Assembly (NCBI GenBank): GCA_963969495.1
Contig: OZ018322.1
Span: 157,200,848 to 157,264,847, forward strand
Direction: 5' to 3'
DNA: 64,000 bases
DNA from: Ceratothoa steindachneri
Lineage: Eukaryota; Arthropoda; Malacostraca; Isopoda; Cymothoidae
Part shown: positions 44,543 through 56,430 of the stretch, piece by piece
Position numbering within the stretch: position 1 is the stretch's first letter
How the letters are laid out: each line of letters begins with the position of its first letter
Notes under the pieces: generated by a model
Told to the model about the DNA's origin: nothing
Databases searched by the model: none
Seen by the model: the letters and a program-made list of their open reading frames with translations, nothing else
Translations under genes and position numbers: made by a program

Positions 44543-46903
44543 ATGGAGGTCCCCCCCCCTGTGCTTGAGCAGGGGACCCTCCATACCTCTTTAACCGGAG
44601 AGGAGGCTTACTCTTCTCCTACGCCTACGGGTGTAGGGGACTCCCTCTCACCCCCTTCTCTGGAGGTGCTTTCGGGCACCTCCCTATCTCCAGCGGCAGT
44701 CCCCTCTGTTCTTTCCAAGGGGAGTGCCAAGAAAGCCAGCAGGCAGCCTTTAGCCCGCCGCTCCACATCAAAGCGGCTCGGTAGGGCAAACCCCCTTAGG
44801 GGGGAGAGGGAAGCCAGGCTCCTTCGGTCGCTTTCCTCAAAAGACCTGCTGGCAAAAATATTAAACCTTGCTGGGGTCAAGGCCTGTGCCTTCCCACTAA
44901 AGACTTATGACGATGCCAAGGGGACCTGCGATGTCCTGGGAGAGGATGGCCAACTGGAGGCCCCTCCTGTAATAGACATGGTCCTTGAGGAAAACCAGCC
45001 TCAGAAGGTAGGGCCTTCCATGGGGAGGAATCCGGGCTCGGCGCCAAGCACCGAACCAGAATCCGCCCCTATGCAAGGTCCTCATCAAACGGCTGAGGAT
45101 TCTCAAGCAGTACAAGGAGGGGAGGGATCTCCTCCGGATGATGCCCCTGCGACCACCAGGACCTTCTCCATTTCGGAGAAGGACCTGGCTGAGGCCGGTC
45201 CATCTGGCCTGGGGGCTTCTACCGGCGGGGGTGAGAAGCGGGTTCATTCCCCGCCCTCCTCTCCAAAAAAGAAAAGGACGAAAAAGACCAAAAAGACGAA
45301 GAAGACTCGGGGCTCCTCCCAATCCGCGGGGGCTACGGGGACGGATTGGTCTGCTGCCACTTTGGCAAGCGACCAAGCCAAGATCGGCACATCCGGGCCC
45401 TCTGCTTCCCCGGGTACGGTGCTCCTGACGATGACAAAGACCAAAAGTGCACAGGGCGGAGCCTCGATGACATCGGGGCCCCTGATTCAGAGGTTCCCTG
45501 GCGTTTTCGAGCCCGCTGGCTTCAAACGCTTCCTAGTTATTCGCTCCACTGATGGCAGCATGTTGTCCAAGGGCAACATGATCCATCAGAGGAGAGGATT
45601 AGCTAGTGCAATTGGTAGAGAGCCGAAGGTAACCCGTTTCTCGGACGGGAGCCTTCTGGCGAATGCGGTGAATCCCGCCGCGGCGGCCAAGATAAGTGCT
45701 CTTCGGACACTTCATGGCACCCCGGTGAGTGTAACGCCGCACCCTACCATGAACTTTGTGAAAGGAGTAGTTTATGCGAGGGAACTCGTTGACTACTCCA
45801 TTGAGGACATCAACCTAGAGCTGGCCGACCATGGGGCGGTCAAGGTCGAACGTGTGATAAGAAAACAGGGAGGGGACTCGAGACCCACCCCTACACTCTT
45901 CGTCACGTTCGACTGTGACAAGCTCCCGAGTCGGTGCGTGCCGGTTGGTACCGTTACCGCGTGAAGGCATTCGTGCCACTGCCGCGGCAGTGCTATTACT
46001 GTCACCGCTTCGACCATACGAATCGCTCATGTAGACGTGCAAAGTCGGGGTCCCCCGCTGTATTCGTAAATCGCTCCAAGGTCGCACACGATAAGTCCAA
46101 ATCGTGTGTAACCAAGTGTGTCAATTGCGGAGAGCCGCACCCTGCTTCTTCGAAGCAATGTGGTGCATATCTCCTTGAGAAAGATATCCTGGCCGTTCAG
46201 GCCCAGGATCGACTCTCATTCCGCGAGGCAAAGGACTTGGTCCTGGCGCGCCCGGCTCTGCCTGGGACGTCATATGCCTCAATATTTAGAAAGGCACCCT
46301 CTGCTCCTGGCCCATCCAGGCCAACGAGTACGGTTGTTTCCACGCCCATTCGGAGCCCTTCTGCGGGCTCTACCCAACCTGGGCGCTCCCCTGGTAAAGC
46401 TGGCGGCAAAAAGGGTTCATACCCTGCCCCGGCTAAAACCAGGCCTCCCCCCTCTTCCCCCAGCGTGACCGTTTCCCGTAAAGCGAAACGGCCATGCGCC
46501 TCCAACGAGTCGTTAGACTCACAGGAGGCAACACCCCTGAAGATGGTCGCTAGGCCATCTTCCGGGGTTCCTAAAGCTGTTCCCCGAAAGGAGGACAGCA
46601 ACAAAGGAGCTTTGGCCCCTTCGCCCACGCCCCGAGGTGGAGCGAGTGGCTCGGAGACGGTGGTTCCTCGAAAAGAGGGCCCCCCCGCCTCCGAAGCCAC
46701 AACGCCCGCCTAAGGTTTCGAGGCAGAGGGAGGAAAAGACTCGCATGGCGAGCCCAACCTCCCCCGATAAGTCCTCGAAGGCGACAGCGCCTTCAGCGCT
46801 TTGTCCGGCCAACAGCGCCCGGGGTTCTGCCCCCGGGAAGCGTACGGCTATTCCCGTGAGGGTCTTCAATTCGAGGAGGGCCCCCGCGTCTCCTCCGAGC
46901 TAG
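44543..46903 (+). pseudogene. I-clade LINE ORF1 (gag-like protein)
   Basis: Starts at ATG 44543 and stays open to 45964 (473 codons). The first half is Pro/Ser/Gly-rich and disordered, with a Lys-rich stretch (SPKKKRTKKTKKTKKTRGSS) that could be a nuclear signal. From about codon 320 a gag-like fold begins (PGVFEPAGFKRFLVIRSTDG... GVVYARELVDYSIEDINLEL). A one-base shift near 45930 moves the frame to 45934-46713, which has the knuckles CYYCHRFDHTNRSC (CX2CX4HX4C) and CVNCGEPHPASSKQC (CX2CX3HX6C). Between them a probable third knuckle has lost Cys residues (VFVNRSKVAH). A second shift near 46690 leads to the end at 46903. Confidence 0.85.
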
Positions 46904-46923
46904 GCCTGGAGGGCATATTCCTT

Positions 46924-49900
46924 TAATGGAATTGCCGTGGACTCGTGGCCACCTGGGAGAAGCTGCGGAGGCTCGTCTCGTCCCGTTCCCCGTTAGCTAT
47001 TTTTTTGCAGGAGACCATGCTAGGCGCGTGCCTGCTGCCTGCCCTCCAGTGGTATAAGGGTCTTGCGACCCCACCACCGCGGGATGGCCGGGCTGGGGGA
47101 TGCGCGGTTTACACCCGGCATGATGTCTCCGTTCTTCCTTTCTCTTTAGATACCTCCTTTCAGGCAGTGGCTGTGCAGCTGCACCTGGATAGGAGGTATA
47201 CTATCATTTCTGCGTACATTCCACCGTCAGCTGACTTCGACGCCGGGGAATTCCGCCGCGTCGTGGCACGGTTGCCGAGGTCCTATCTCTTGCTTGGAGA
47301 TCTAAACGGCAGGCATCTTCTCTGGGGAGATTACTCAATAAATCCCAGGGGACAAGTCCTTGCCGATCTGATCGAAGAGCTTGAGATGGGCGTCCTAAAC
47401 GTGGATGAGTTTACGCATCACTGTCCGAAAACCGCTACATTTTCTTGCCTTGACCTATCTTTGTGCTCTTCGGATGCACAGCCTGATTTTGATTGGGGGG
47501 TGGTCGATGACCTCCATGGTAGTGATCACTTTCCCATTCAAATATCATTTTCAGGGCAACTGCCGCCTGAGAGACCACCTCGGTGGTGCTTGGCACGGGC
47601 GCGGTGGCCGGCATTTCAGGAAATGACTGAATTCTCTATCTCAGTCGAGGAGTTTAGGTCGGTAAATGAGGCCGTTGAGTTCTTCTCCGGCAACCTCATC
47701 GCCGTGGGCCTGACTACTATTCCTAGGACGTCTGGCTGTTTTGCACGCCGACTACTCCCATGGTGGTCGGCCGAGTGTGAGACGGCCCTCAAACAGAAGC
47801 GTTATGCCTACATGCACTATAAGCGCCGCCCGAACGATTTCACTGTCGCTGAATTTCTTCGGGCTAGGGCTAGGTTCCGGTATATTTCGAAGCATGCCCG
47901 CCGCTCTTCTTGGTGGGCATACGTGTCTTCACTTACGGGAAGACCCCTTTAGCTGAGGTGTGGAAGCGAGTCAAAAGGATTCGGGGCAAGTTCTCGCAGG
48001 ATCCCCCTCCCGTTCTCCAGGAGAATGGGACCGCAATCTCGGACCCCGCGTCCGTGGCGGAATCCTTAGCGACCGCTTTCTTCGCATTCTCTAGCCGTGA
48101 TGCTGCTCCGCCAGCATTCAATGCACGTCGTGATGTCGCGGAAGGCCGCCGGCTGGACTTTACCTCCAGAGGCGGAGAACCCTTCAACGACAAGTTTACT
48201 GTGAGTGAGTTGCGTTCCGCTCTCGCTTCGTGCGCGGACACCGCCCATGGTCCGGACGATGTCCCGTACGCCATGCTTCGACACCTGGGTAAGCGAGGCA
48301 TGGCCTTTCTGTTAGATCTGTTCAACAGGATCTGGGTGGAAGGTCTTCTCCCAGACTCCTGGCGAATCGCTACTGTGCTCGCCTTTCGCAAGCCGGGGAG
48401 AGATCACTCTACTCCGACCGGTTTCCGCCCAATCTCTCTAACCTCTTGCGTGTGCAAGTTGATGGAGAAATTGGTAAATGTTAGATTAGCCTATTTCCTG
48501 GACAGCGGAGGCCATCTGTCTTCTGCACAGTGCGGCGTCCGTAAGTTTCACTCCACGTCGGATGCTCTGCTCCGATTGGAAAATGCCGTCTGCGAGGCTT
48601 TCCTTCGTAGACAGCACTACGCCACGGTGTTTTTTGGTCTGGAGAAGGCCTATGATATCGCATGGCGATACGGTATAATGGAGACTCTCCACAAGATGGG
48701 GGCGAGGGGACGCCTCCCAATGTTTATAACTGAATTTTTGCGAGATCGTCGATTCCGCGTACGGGTCGGGGGCGCCCTCTCTGCCCCAAAGGAGCAGGAA
48801 GAGGGTGTCCCGCAGCGAAGTTTCCTCAGTGTCACACTCTTTGCCCTGAGCATCAACGGCATCACCTCGGTGCTGCCAGAAGATGTTCTCGCTACGCTCT
48901 ACGTGGACGACCTTTCGATCTCTTTTGGCGCGGCCCAGATGCCAACTCTGGAGCGTCGACTCCAACAGGCATTGAACCGCGTCTCTCGCTATGCCAAAGC
49001 GCACAGGTTTCGGTTTTCTTTGGCCAAGACTAAGGTGGTGCACTTCTGCCGCCATCCACGACTTCACCCCGACCCAGATTTGTTTCTTAATGGGGTGCGC
49101 CTGGATCTGGTTGAGTCGCAACGTTTCCTTGGTCTTGTATTCGAGCGACGCCTCACCTGGGAGGCTCATATTCGCAGCCTTAGGGTCTCTTGTACCTGTG
49201 CCATGGACATTCTCCGTTCCGTGACGTTCAGCGCTTGGGGCGCTGATAGGGCTACCGCCTTACCTTTTTTATCGATCCTTTGTTCGCTCGAAGCTCGACT
49301 AAGGATGCGAGTTTTATGCATCCGCAGCCGAGCGTTTATTGCGGAAGGTGGATTCAATCCACCACACCGGCCTTCGCCTTGCGTCCGGTGCTTTCCGCAC
49401 TTTCTCCATTGAGAGCCTGTTGGTCGATGCTGGGGAGATGCCACTCGCTCTGCGCCGCGTGCAGTGCATCACTCGCCTGTACGCGCGAGCCCGGCGCCTC
49501 CCTCAGTCGCCAACAGCTCTCACTGCATCGGCAGCTGATCTCGATGGTGCCTATGCCACCGAGAGACGCCAGTCATACCCTTAACCCAAAGTAGGGCCAA
49601 TAAACTCCTTCGAGAGGTAGATATAGCTCTCGGGCCGGTGGCGCCCCTTGTTCTGCTTAGGACGCCACCGTAAAGGGTACCACATTTGGCTATTTGTCGC
49701 CACGCCTCTGCTCCCAAAGCTTGTACTGCGCCGGGAGTATTGCGTTCGACCTTTTTGGAGCACACATCGTGTCACGCTGGTACCGTGCCAGTGTATACGG
49801 ATGGCTCCAAGTCCCAAGAGGGGACTGTCTTCACGGCCGAGCTGGTGGCAATACACCACTCTGTACGGGAGATTACGCGACGTGCCCGGTTCGGAGACCG

Positions 49901-50551
49901 GATTGTGATCTATAGCGACTCACATAGCGCCCTGAGTGCTCTTGGGCATTGGAATCTCCGCATCCCCTGGTTCGCGATATCCGTGACGCCACGGTTTTGG
50001 CGAGCCGGGCGGATGTCGAGATTATCTTCTGCTGGGTTCCTGGACATGTAGGAATTATGGGGAATGAGCGCGCCGATAAGGGCGCCAAAGAGTCCGCGAG
50101 GACTCTGCGACCGGACCAGCGTTTCGCTCTTCCTCACACCGACTACTTGGCTCTTCGGACTGCTTGGCAAAGAAGATGGGAGACGGTCGAAGGGAACTTA
50201 AAGTTGCGTGCCATTGCGCCGCGACTGTTCCCATGGACCTATCCCCCAATGCCGTGGCGGCTTCAGGTTGCTTTCTGTCGTCTCCGAATCGGACACACTC
50301 GTGTGACGCATCGCTATCTGATGGAGCGCTCGCCTGTGCCCTATTGCAACGACTGCGTCGTCCCCCAGACTGTTCGGCACATTCTTGTCGAATGTCCCAG
50401 TCTGGCTGATCTTCGCGCACGATACCTGTCCCAGTACCGGGATGGGCGGGGTCGCTACCGCCTGTCCCTTGTGCTCGGGACAGATTCGTGCACATTGACT
50501 TGTGGACTTGTTGACTTCTTGGGGGAGGCCGGCCTTCTCCCTATTTTTTAA
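46924..50551 (+). pseudogene. pol: I-clade LINE ORF2 (endonuclease, RT, RNase H)
   Basis: Endonuclease: WNCRGLVATW (with TAA where Gln usually precedes WN), FLQETML, GDLNGRHLLWGD and GSDHFPI, all motifs of apurinic-type LINE endonucleases. A frameshift near 47940 joins to RT: GPDDVPYAMLRH, GFRPISLTSCVCKLMEK, LEKAYDIAWRYGI, GVPQRSFLSVTLF and LYVDDLSIS with both catalytic Asp intact, then FSLAKTKVVHF and FLGLVFERRLTW. After another shift near 49330 comes the RT tail, and then RNase H: VYTDGSKSQEG, FTAELVAIH, IVIYSDSHSAL and WVPGHVGIMGNERAD (D, E, D, D present, with one frameshift between). The C-terminus has CNDCVVPQTVRHILVECP, a CCHC-like knuckle, and ends at 50551. Confidence 0.92.
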
Positions 50552-50831
50552 GCAAGGTTGGTTTGTTTTTTTTGTTTTGTTTTGTTGTTTTTTTGCATTT
50601 GTTTTTTTTTGTTTGTTTTTTTCCTTTAGTTGCACGCTCCTGCGCCGGGGGGACCTCTCCCCGACGCACCAGCTTGCTTCCTTTCCCCCTTTTGGGGTTT
50701 GTTTTTTTTTCTCTCTTTAATTTTATTTTAAAGTAGCCTAGAACTAGGCCAGTTTTAATACGGCGACTAATGCCCAAGTAGGCAGTCGCCAGATGAGCTC
50801 ATAAAAAAAAATAAAATAAAATAAAATAAAA
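50552..50831 (+). other. 3' UTR and (AAAAT)n tail of I-clade LINE
   Basis: T-rich tract (TTTTGTTTTG type), then CCTAGAACTAGGCC, and finally repeated AAAAT units up to 50831. The terminal A-rich simple repeat is where target-primed reverse transcription began. Confidence 0.85.
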
Positions 50832-50844
50832 TCTTCTATCTCTA
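50832..50844 (+). repeat. Target site duplication of I-clade LINE, right
   Basis: TCTTCTATCTCTA, identical to 43916-43928. Confidence 0.92.
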
Positions 50845-50865
50845 TCAATCACATTTTCTTTCTCT

Positions 50866-51740
50866 GAGGTGGAGGACAACCTGGGAGAAGGAGACAATGT
50901 ATACGAAATATTTGTAGATAACGATAAAGTAGCGGCTAATTTAGTGAATCTGAACATTTTAAGTTTCCTTGTTCAGATGGTTTATTTCCAGAATCGTTTT
51001 TTAGGTCAGCAGTGATATTGCGCTAGACCTTAATGAGATGATCACTGATTAGCTTGAAACGAGACAGGTGCCAGAAGACTGTAGGATAGCTGATGTTATA
51101 ACCATCTTCGAAAGAGAAGAGCGCGAGAGCCCGCTTAGTTACCCACCTATTCTTCTGACGTTTAACTGAGGGAACATTTATACAGCAGAAAAACTAGTCG
51201 CATAGTTATGCACTTAAAATCTCACAGCATAATCTTAGATTTCCTTCACCGGTTTTGCAGAAACTGATCTTGGTTTACAAATCTTGTTAAATTCCTCCAT
51301 AGAATATTATGTGAGTACGCTTCTGTTCATGTTGTAGAAAACTTATACCTAGATTTTCAAAAAAACTTAGATAACCTGTCCAACCGTAGACTAATGACCA
51401 AATTGTGCACCAAGGGAATTTCCCGGAGGGTATCGGACTGGATTGAAAATTGGTTGAATGTATACGTGGCTAGCTCATTGAAACATGCAATTATTTAGGG
51501 ACTAGAAATGATGATTACTGGAAGCTGTTGACTTTGAACATGTATTCTATACGCAACCACTGTTACAAGTTAATTCACCCAAATTTGCGTTAACTTTTTC
51601 TCGAACAATATCCGTGGCAGTTGGAATCATCCTCCAACAGAAGTGGTAAACATTTCATCAGTTGATCCGTTCAAGTCTCGACTGAACAGAATAATACACG
51701 AGCTAGAATACAGACGAATTAATCAAAAACTTCGGAATTT
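50866..51740 (+). pseudogene. CR1-like LINE reverse transcriptase fragment
   Basis: Plus-strand blocks in order: ETRQVPEDCRIADVITIFER (GxVPxDWxxAxVxPIFK of CR1/L2 types), SYPPILLTF (NYRPISLT), FLHRILCEYASVHVVENLYL, DFQKNLDNLSNRRLMTKL (DFxKAFDxVPHxxLxxKL) and GISRRVSDWIENWLN. Then after an internal deletion near 51500 come HCYKLIHPNLR and the final SVDPFKSRLNRIIHELE-type segment. The catalytic Asp pair of RT is in the deleted part. It lies just right of the I-clade LINE insertion. Confidence 0.82.
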
Positions 51741-53009
51741 TTCAGCTGTTCTGTCAAAATTCCGTAGTATGCTCTTCTAATAACATACTTAGGTCGTTCT
51801 TAAATTTCCATCCCCTATAATATGGTGTCAGAGTTGGGCGGGGAGAGCATTCCCTTTATGATATATGTACTCTCCCTCATACTTTTTGTTTTAGGCGGTT
51901 ATATACAGTGCGTCTTCAGGATGGTTCGCAAAATCTTTTGTTGCACTACTTTTCCTTTTAACTCTTTGTAATACTACTCTCTCTCACACACACAACCCTC
52001 ACTCCTCCCTTTCTACACATAGGTTAACATAAAAAGATATTTAAAGTAAAATGAACATAATAAGTATAATGTTTTTTTACATTAAACCCTATATATTATT
52101 TAAGGAAATAGAAAAAGAACGCAATGATCCAAGTTGCACTCTGTGAAGATTTATTTTAACGATATTATTGGTCAAAAACTGCTGCTATATGCCGCATTCT
52201 GTGTAATGTTTGTAGATTAGACTTTCCCCGTGTGTGTTGGAAAATTATTTTCGATCGATAGAATTTACCCCTTACAGATTTCCTCTTTTCGCCTTCTCTC
52301 GTCTATCTACTACTCTTTGTCTCTATTTTTATTTTCTGTCTATCGCTTTTTGCTTAGAGATTTAAAAAAAGATTTCATAGAAGAGAGTCTCAAAAGTTAC
52401 CATTGAGAGTAGATTATCAGTAACGACCAATAAGAGGGCACCTAAGTTGGACAAGGCGGTCATTTTCTTTTGTACATCTTCTAACCTTTTTAAGTTAATT
52501 TTTTCTCTTCCTAAGTTTAGTGTTTGTAAATTTTTTGTAAATTAAGTTTAATTTGAAAATTGTTTAGGAATTACCATGAAGTTAATTTGGTATCTTTTCA
52601 TTAATAAACTAAGGACCTAGCCTCATTATCCTGTAGTGATGTGACCTTGACTATCAAATAATTGACGTGGCAAAAAAATTAGTTTCCTTGCATGTACTGT
52701 AAAATCAATCAAATCCCTTCAGAATACAAAATGTAGCCTCTTTTAAAATTTATTTCTATTATCAACATCAACACTATTTTCAATTCATCTCTTTTCCTTT
52801 CTACAACTAACTACCAATTAACGAAGGAATTTGGGAATCACTCCGTCTCAAAAGATCTGTAGAAAGGAAATTAACTTTTCTAGACCTCTCAATCAGGTTT
52901 GGATAGGTTTCCTAGCCTAAGACCCTTTATTAATAGTAAAGATAAGCTACCCTTAAATCGATAGAGGTTGGTAGTTAACGATTGGTAAGGTTAAATACCT
53001 TAGTATTAT
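51741..53009. other. No recognised feature
   Basis: AT-rich, no open frame over 60 codons. A small CA run lies near 51984. Confidence 0.5.
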
Positions 53010-53420
53010 ACTCGGATTTAATTTTGTATAATCTGTTCCACCGGTGATTCACTCGTTAATTTCTTCTTTTTTGCTAACCCCACCATCCACCTTAAAAAAT
53101 TGTTTCTCTTCCAATTATCCGTTCCACCATCGGTACGAATAATGTGCAAAGTCATCCCAGTCGGATTGATTTGGGAGAAACTGTAGCTCCTGAAATTTAC
53201 TAGTTGTTAGCTTTCCTTTTCGCTAACCAAACCCGGCCATGCAGAAACCTTTTTCTCTTTAAAATAGCCTTTCAAGTGTCGAACGGAACAAATTGAAAAT
53301 TTTCCAGCCGGATTGATTTGAGAGAATCTGACTTGTGATTCACTCGTTTATTTCTTCTTGTTGGCTAACTCATACTAAAACTTGTTTAAAACACTCAAAT
53401 ATTACTCTTTCAAATGCCAT
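53010..53420. repeat. Tandem units of about 145 bp
   Basis: Full units at 53044-53191 and 53192-53334, flanked by partial units on both sides. Landmarks in each: (G/A)TTCACTCGTT, TTCTT...GCTAAC, then CAGYCGGATTGATTTG(G/A)GAGAA. No protein. Confidence 0.8.
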
Positions 53421-55959
53421 AATAAATAAGGTTGCGGGTTTGTCTACACTCTAAAAATTGAGCTTATAAGAACATTTACTTTTCCTGGAAATTCCTTAGT
53501 TGACTTTTTACAATCGCTCAACGACTATTGAGAATTGTTAAAATACATACGTATTCCACATTGTTTCCTATTTATTCTAATTTAATTATGAAGTGCAACA
53601 ATTTACCCTCTCCAATTTGTATGCGAACATTCTGTTTTAAAATGAGTTAAAATTCGACATTTAATTAAAAGAAAATTTTACCTTAATGATAAATAAAATC
53701 AATGCTGAAGTTAATTTAGATTCTATTTCTGATCTTGATTTGCGTGCTAGGCTTGATTGAGTCGGAATTCTTCATTTTTCTGTGGTAGAATATAACAAAA
53801 AAATAACTCATTGTTACATTTAATTCAACATTTAAGAAGTGAATGACTCTTTGCTCGAAGAAAAATTTTCGTCTCAAATGACTTCGGTTTCAAAGTGAGA
53901 TATTAATTATAGGCTCTTTCTTGAAATCATAAATTCATTTCACCTGACTCTATTAATTCGTATCCGTCTGAAAATCAGATCTCAAATATTTTCTCCTGAC
54001 CTTTGTCTGAAAATGCCTATCAATCTATTCTCAGGGGGGTTCTTCTCGCTGCCAAATCCCTATACTCAAGCGGTGAATTCTTCGTAGGACACCACTCCTT
54101 GACGGAAACTTTGCTTTGGGAGGTAATCAAATGTAGGACCACTCTAAAATCCTAAATGTCGCAGTGAAAGAGAAAACGTGTATAAACGTAAACAGCGCAA
54201 AAGTCACACAAATATGTAAGTTAAATTTAAGGAAATCTTCGAATTTAACTAGAACCTTTCCTTAAATTGTTAACTGAGCCATTCGATCTATTTAAACTTT
54301 CAAGATTCGTTAAGAATCTGTGAGCCAGAAACGTGGAAACTGCTCTGACCCGTCTGGTAACAAAGCTAATGATGAGGCTTCATAAGCGAATCAAACTTTA
54401 AACCAGAGGAATCGCTTCCCTAAGACTCGAAAATTTGGGGTAAATTTGAGATTCCTCTCTACTCTGAAAGATCGAGGCTTCTTTATAACCTTGAAAGTTT
54501 AGTCATAATATGAGAAACAAGGAGATGATTTTAAAACTCAAGCACCTATTATTTGCTAAATCGTCAAATTAATTAAAAATTCCAAAAATTGATCACAAGT
54601 ACGGGTTTAATTTCTGTTAAGCTTCAAACCTTTTATGATTTTAACCTTTTCCTAAGGAGTAAGTTGTTAGGCAATTATTGTTGATCACTATATTTCCCTT
54701 TTCCCACTATCATCAATCCGGCATTCTTCGGTCTGGCTCCAAGTGTTTTTCTGTCTTTTTTCATCTCTCTGTATGTCTTATTTTCTGTTTAAGGAACTGG
54801 CTCATTACTTAGAGTTGTGTTGTTGAAATGCGATATTTAGGGGGTCAAAGGATAGCAGTCAGCACGCCAAAAGTAGCAATTGAAGGTGATTCCAATCCTA
54901 AAATCTGTTTTTAATCGGTATAGATTAGCCAACCCTTACATCGGGAAGGGCACTACTAACATGTACGTATCTTATTTGAAAACTAACTAATAAAGTGGTT
55001 TCCTGCTTTAATTATTTGAGTTCGTTAGGTCAGTGCGGGCCTAAGTTACGGGAATAAACTGAGACAGACGTGATAGCAGGATTGCAATAGAATTGGACAA
55101 TGATGAAAGATTAATATCCAAAAAAAGTATGGAGTAGATGTAGACAAGTACGTTTTGATGTTAGGCAAATTAAAAATTCCTTTTAAATACATTGTGAAAG
55201 GACCCAAACTAAAATAATCTTTGTAGATGTAGGTATGCTTAGAATGTCTCCTAAATCTGCTAGAAGAATGGTTTTAAATCTAATGTTGGCCATTGACAAC
55301 CAATGAGAATCAATCATAACGGATATATTAGTCTAGCACTTGGAAAATCATCGTTGTTAAGCATCAATCAACACGGTTTTAGAGGGCATAGTTCGTGTTT
55401 AACAAAGTTGCTCGAGTTCTTTCAAGATGTAATCACTAGTTATGATCATTTTACAGATAGAGACGTAATTTAGCTTGAATTTAAAAGACTTTATAATTTA
55501 GTCCCTCAAGCACGACTTCGCGGAAAATTTAATGTGAATGAGATTAGATGCAAATTCTTAGATTAAATTGGAAATAGTCTTATAAACCCTAAACAGAGTT
55601 AGTGGTGGTGGTGGTGAATCGTCCGAATGGTTGCGCGTGAGTAGTGGCCTTACAGAGCGTTTATTGTACGGTTTTGTACTGTTCATAATTCTCGTAAACA
55701 ATCACAAATGACAAATGCAATTTCCCTAGCAAGGTAGCTATTTTTGTGGATAATAAAAAGATGGGAAAAATCAAAAGATAGGATCGACATGTAAGTAGTT
55801 AAATAGAATTTGATTAAAATAATTATATGGTTAGACACATGGCAGCTTCCGGTTAATATGATCAAGCGGGTAATTTTTAAGACCACATCTGGTGACTGGT
55901 TACTAGGGTAAAGCTCACCGTAATCACATTACAGCCTAATATTAGAATACATTAAAAAT
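53421..55959. other. Non-coding stretch of 2.5 kb
   Basis: No gene, RNA gene or element recognised. A GTGGTGGTGGTGG run is at about 55600-55613. Confidence 0.45.
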
Positions 55960-56430
55960 AACAAGGAGAAATAACAAAAATACAAAAACAAGAAAAAACA
56001 AACAAAACAATCAGCAAAATAGCAAGAAGAAGGAATAATGCTTCGTCATCGAGGGGAGGCCCATCTCCCCCAAGCGCAGGAACATGCGACCTAAAACAGA
56101 CTCAAAAGGAATGGAAAAGGTCTGGTAGTCCCCAATTCTATCTACACGAATCCTTCCCGAGTATAAGGAACAAGCAGTAGTTACCAACACGCTCATCCAG
56201 ATAAGGGGACAGGTAACGTCCCCGTAGATCTCCTAGACTAGGAAATTCAACAGAATGTGCCGAACATTCTGGGGAACAACGCAGTCGATGCAATAAGTTG
56301 TGGGCGAGCGCTCCATCAAATGGCGGTGCATCCCGCGAGTTTGCCCAAATTGAAGAAACAAATAGCGACTTGAAATTCTCAAGGCATTGTGATAAAGTGT
56401 GAAACAAATGAATCGAACGATTGGCCTTAT
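55960..56430 (-). pseudogene. 5'-truncated second copy of I-clade LINE (3' end)
   Basis: On the minus strand, SLGDLRGRYLSPYLDERVG and LFLILGKDS match SLADLRARYLSQYRDGRG and LSLVLGTDS in the ORF2 C-terminus at 50395-50490. The upstream FDGALAHNLL...RCSPECSAHS is a frameshifted version of MERSPVPYCNDC...VRHILVE. To the left, AACAAAACAATCAGCAAAAT mirrors the T-rich 3' UTR. Only the last part of the element is present, as is usual for LINE copies. It is more decayed than the full-length copy. Confidence 0.85.

Larger units (their letters stand above)
43929..50831 (+). mobile_element. Full-length I-clade non-LTR retrotransposon
   Basis: 6.9 kb between identical 13-bp target duplications. The order is 5' UTR starting with the palindrome CCCCGTAAGGGG, ORF1 (gag-like with zinc knuckles), ORF2 (endonuclease, RT, RNase H, C-terminal knuckle), a T-rich 3' UTR and a (AAAAT)n tail. 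RNase H in ORF2 places it in the I group (I, R1, Loa, Jockey relatives) rather than CR1 or RTE. It is much GC-richer than its surroundings. Identical duplications suggest a fairly recent insertion, but both ORFs carry frameshifts, so either it decayed or it was copied in trans. Confidence 0.93.

Noticed and set aside
44897..45376. 159-codon minus-strand frame inside LINE ORF1
   Set aside because: It is the antisense shadow of a GC-rich coding region; the plus strand has the zinc knuckles and the element's known order.
48486..49169. 227-codon minus-strand frame across the LINE RT
   Set aside because: Antisense of the RT domain whose motifs (KAYD, GVPQ, YVDD) lie on the plus strand.
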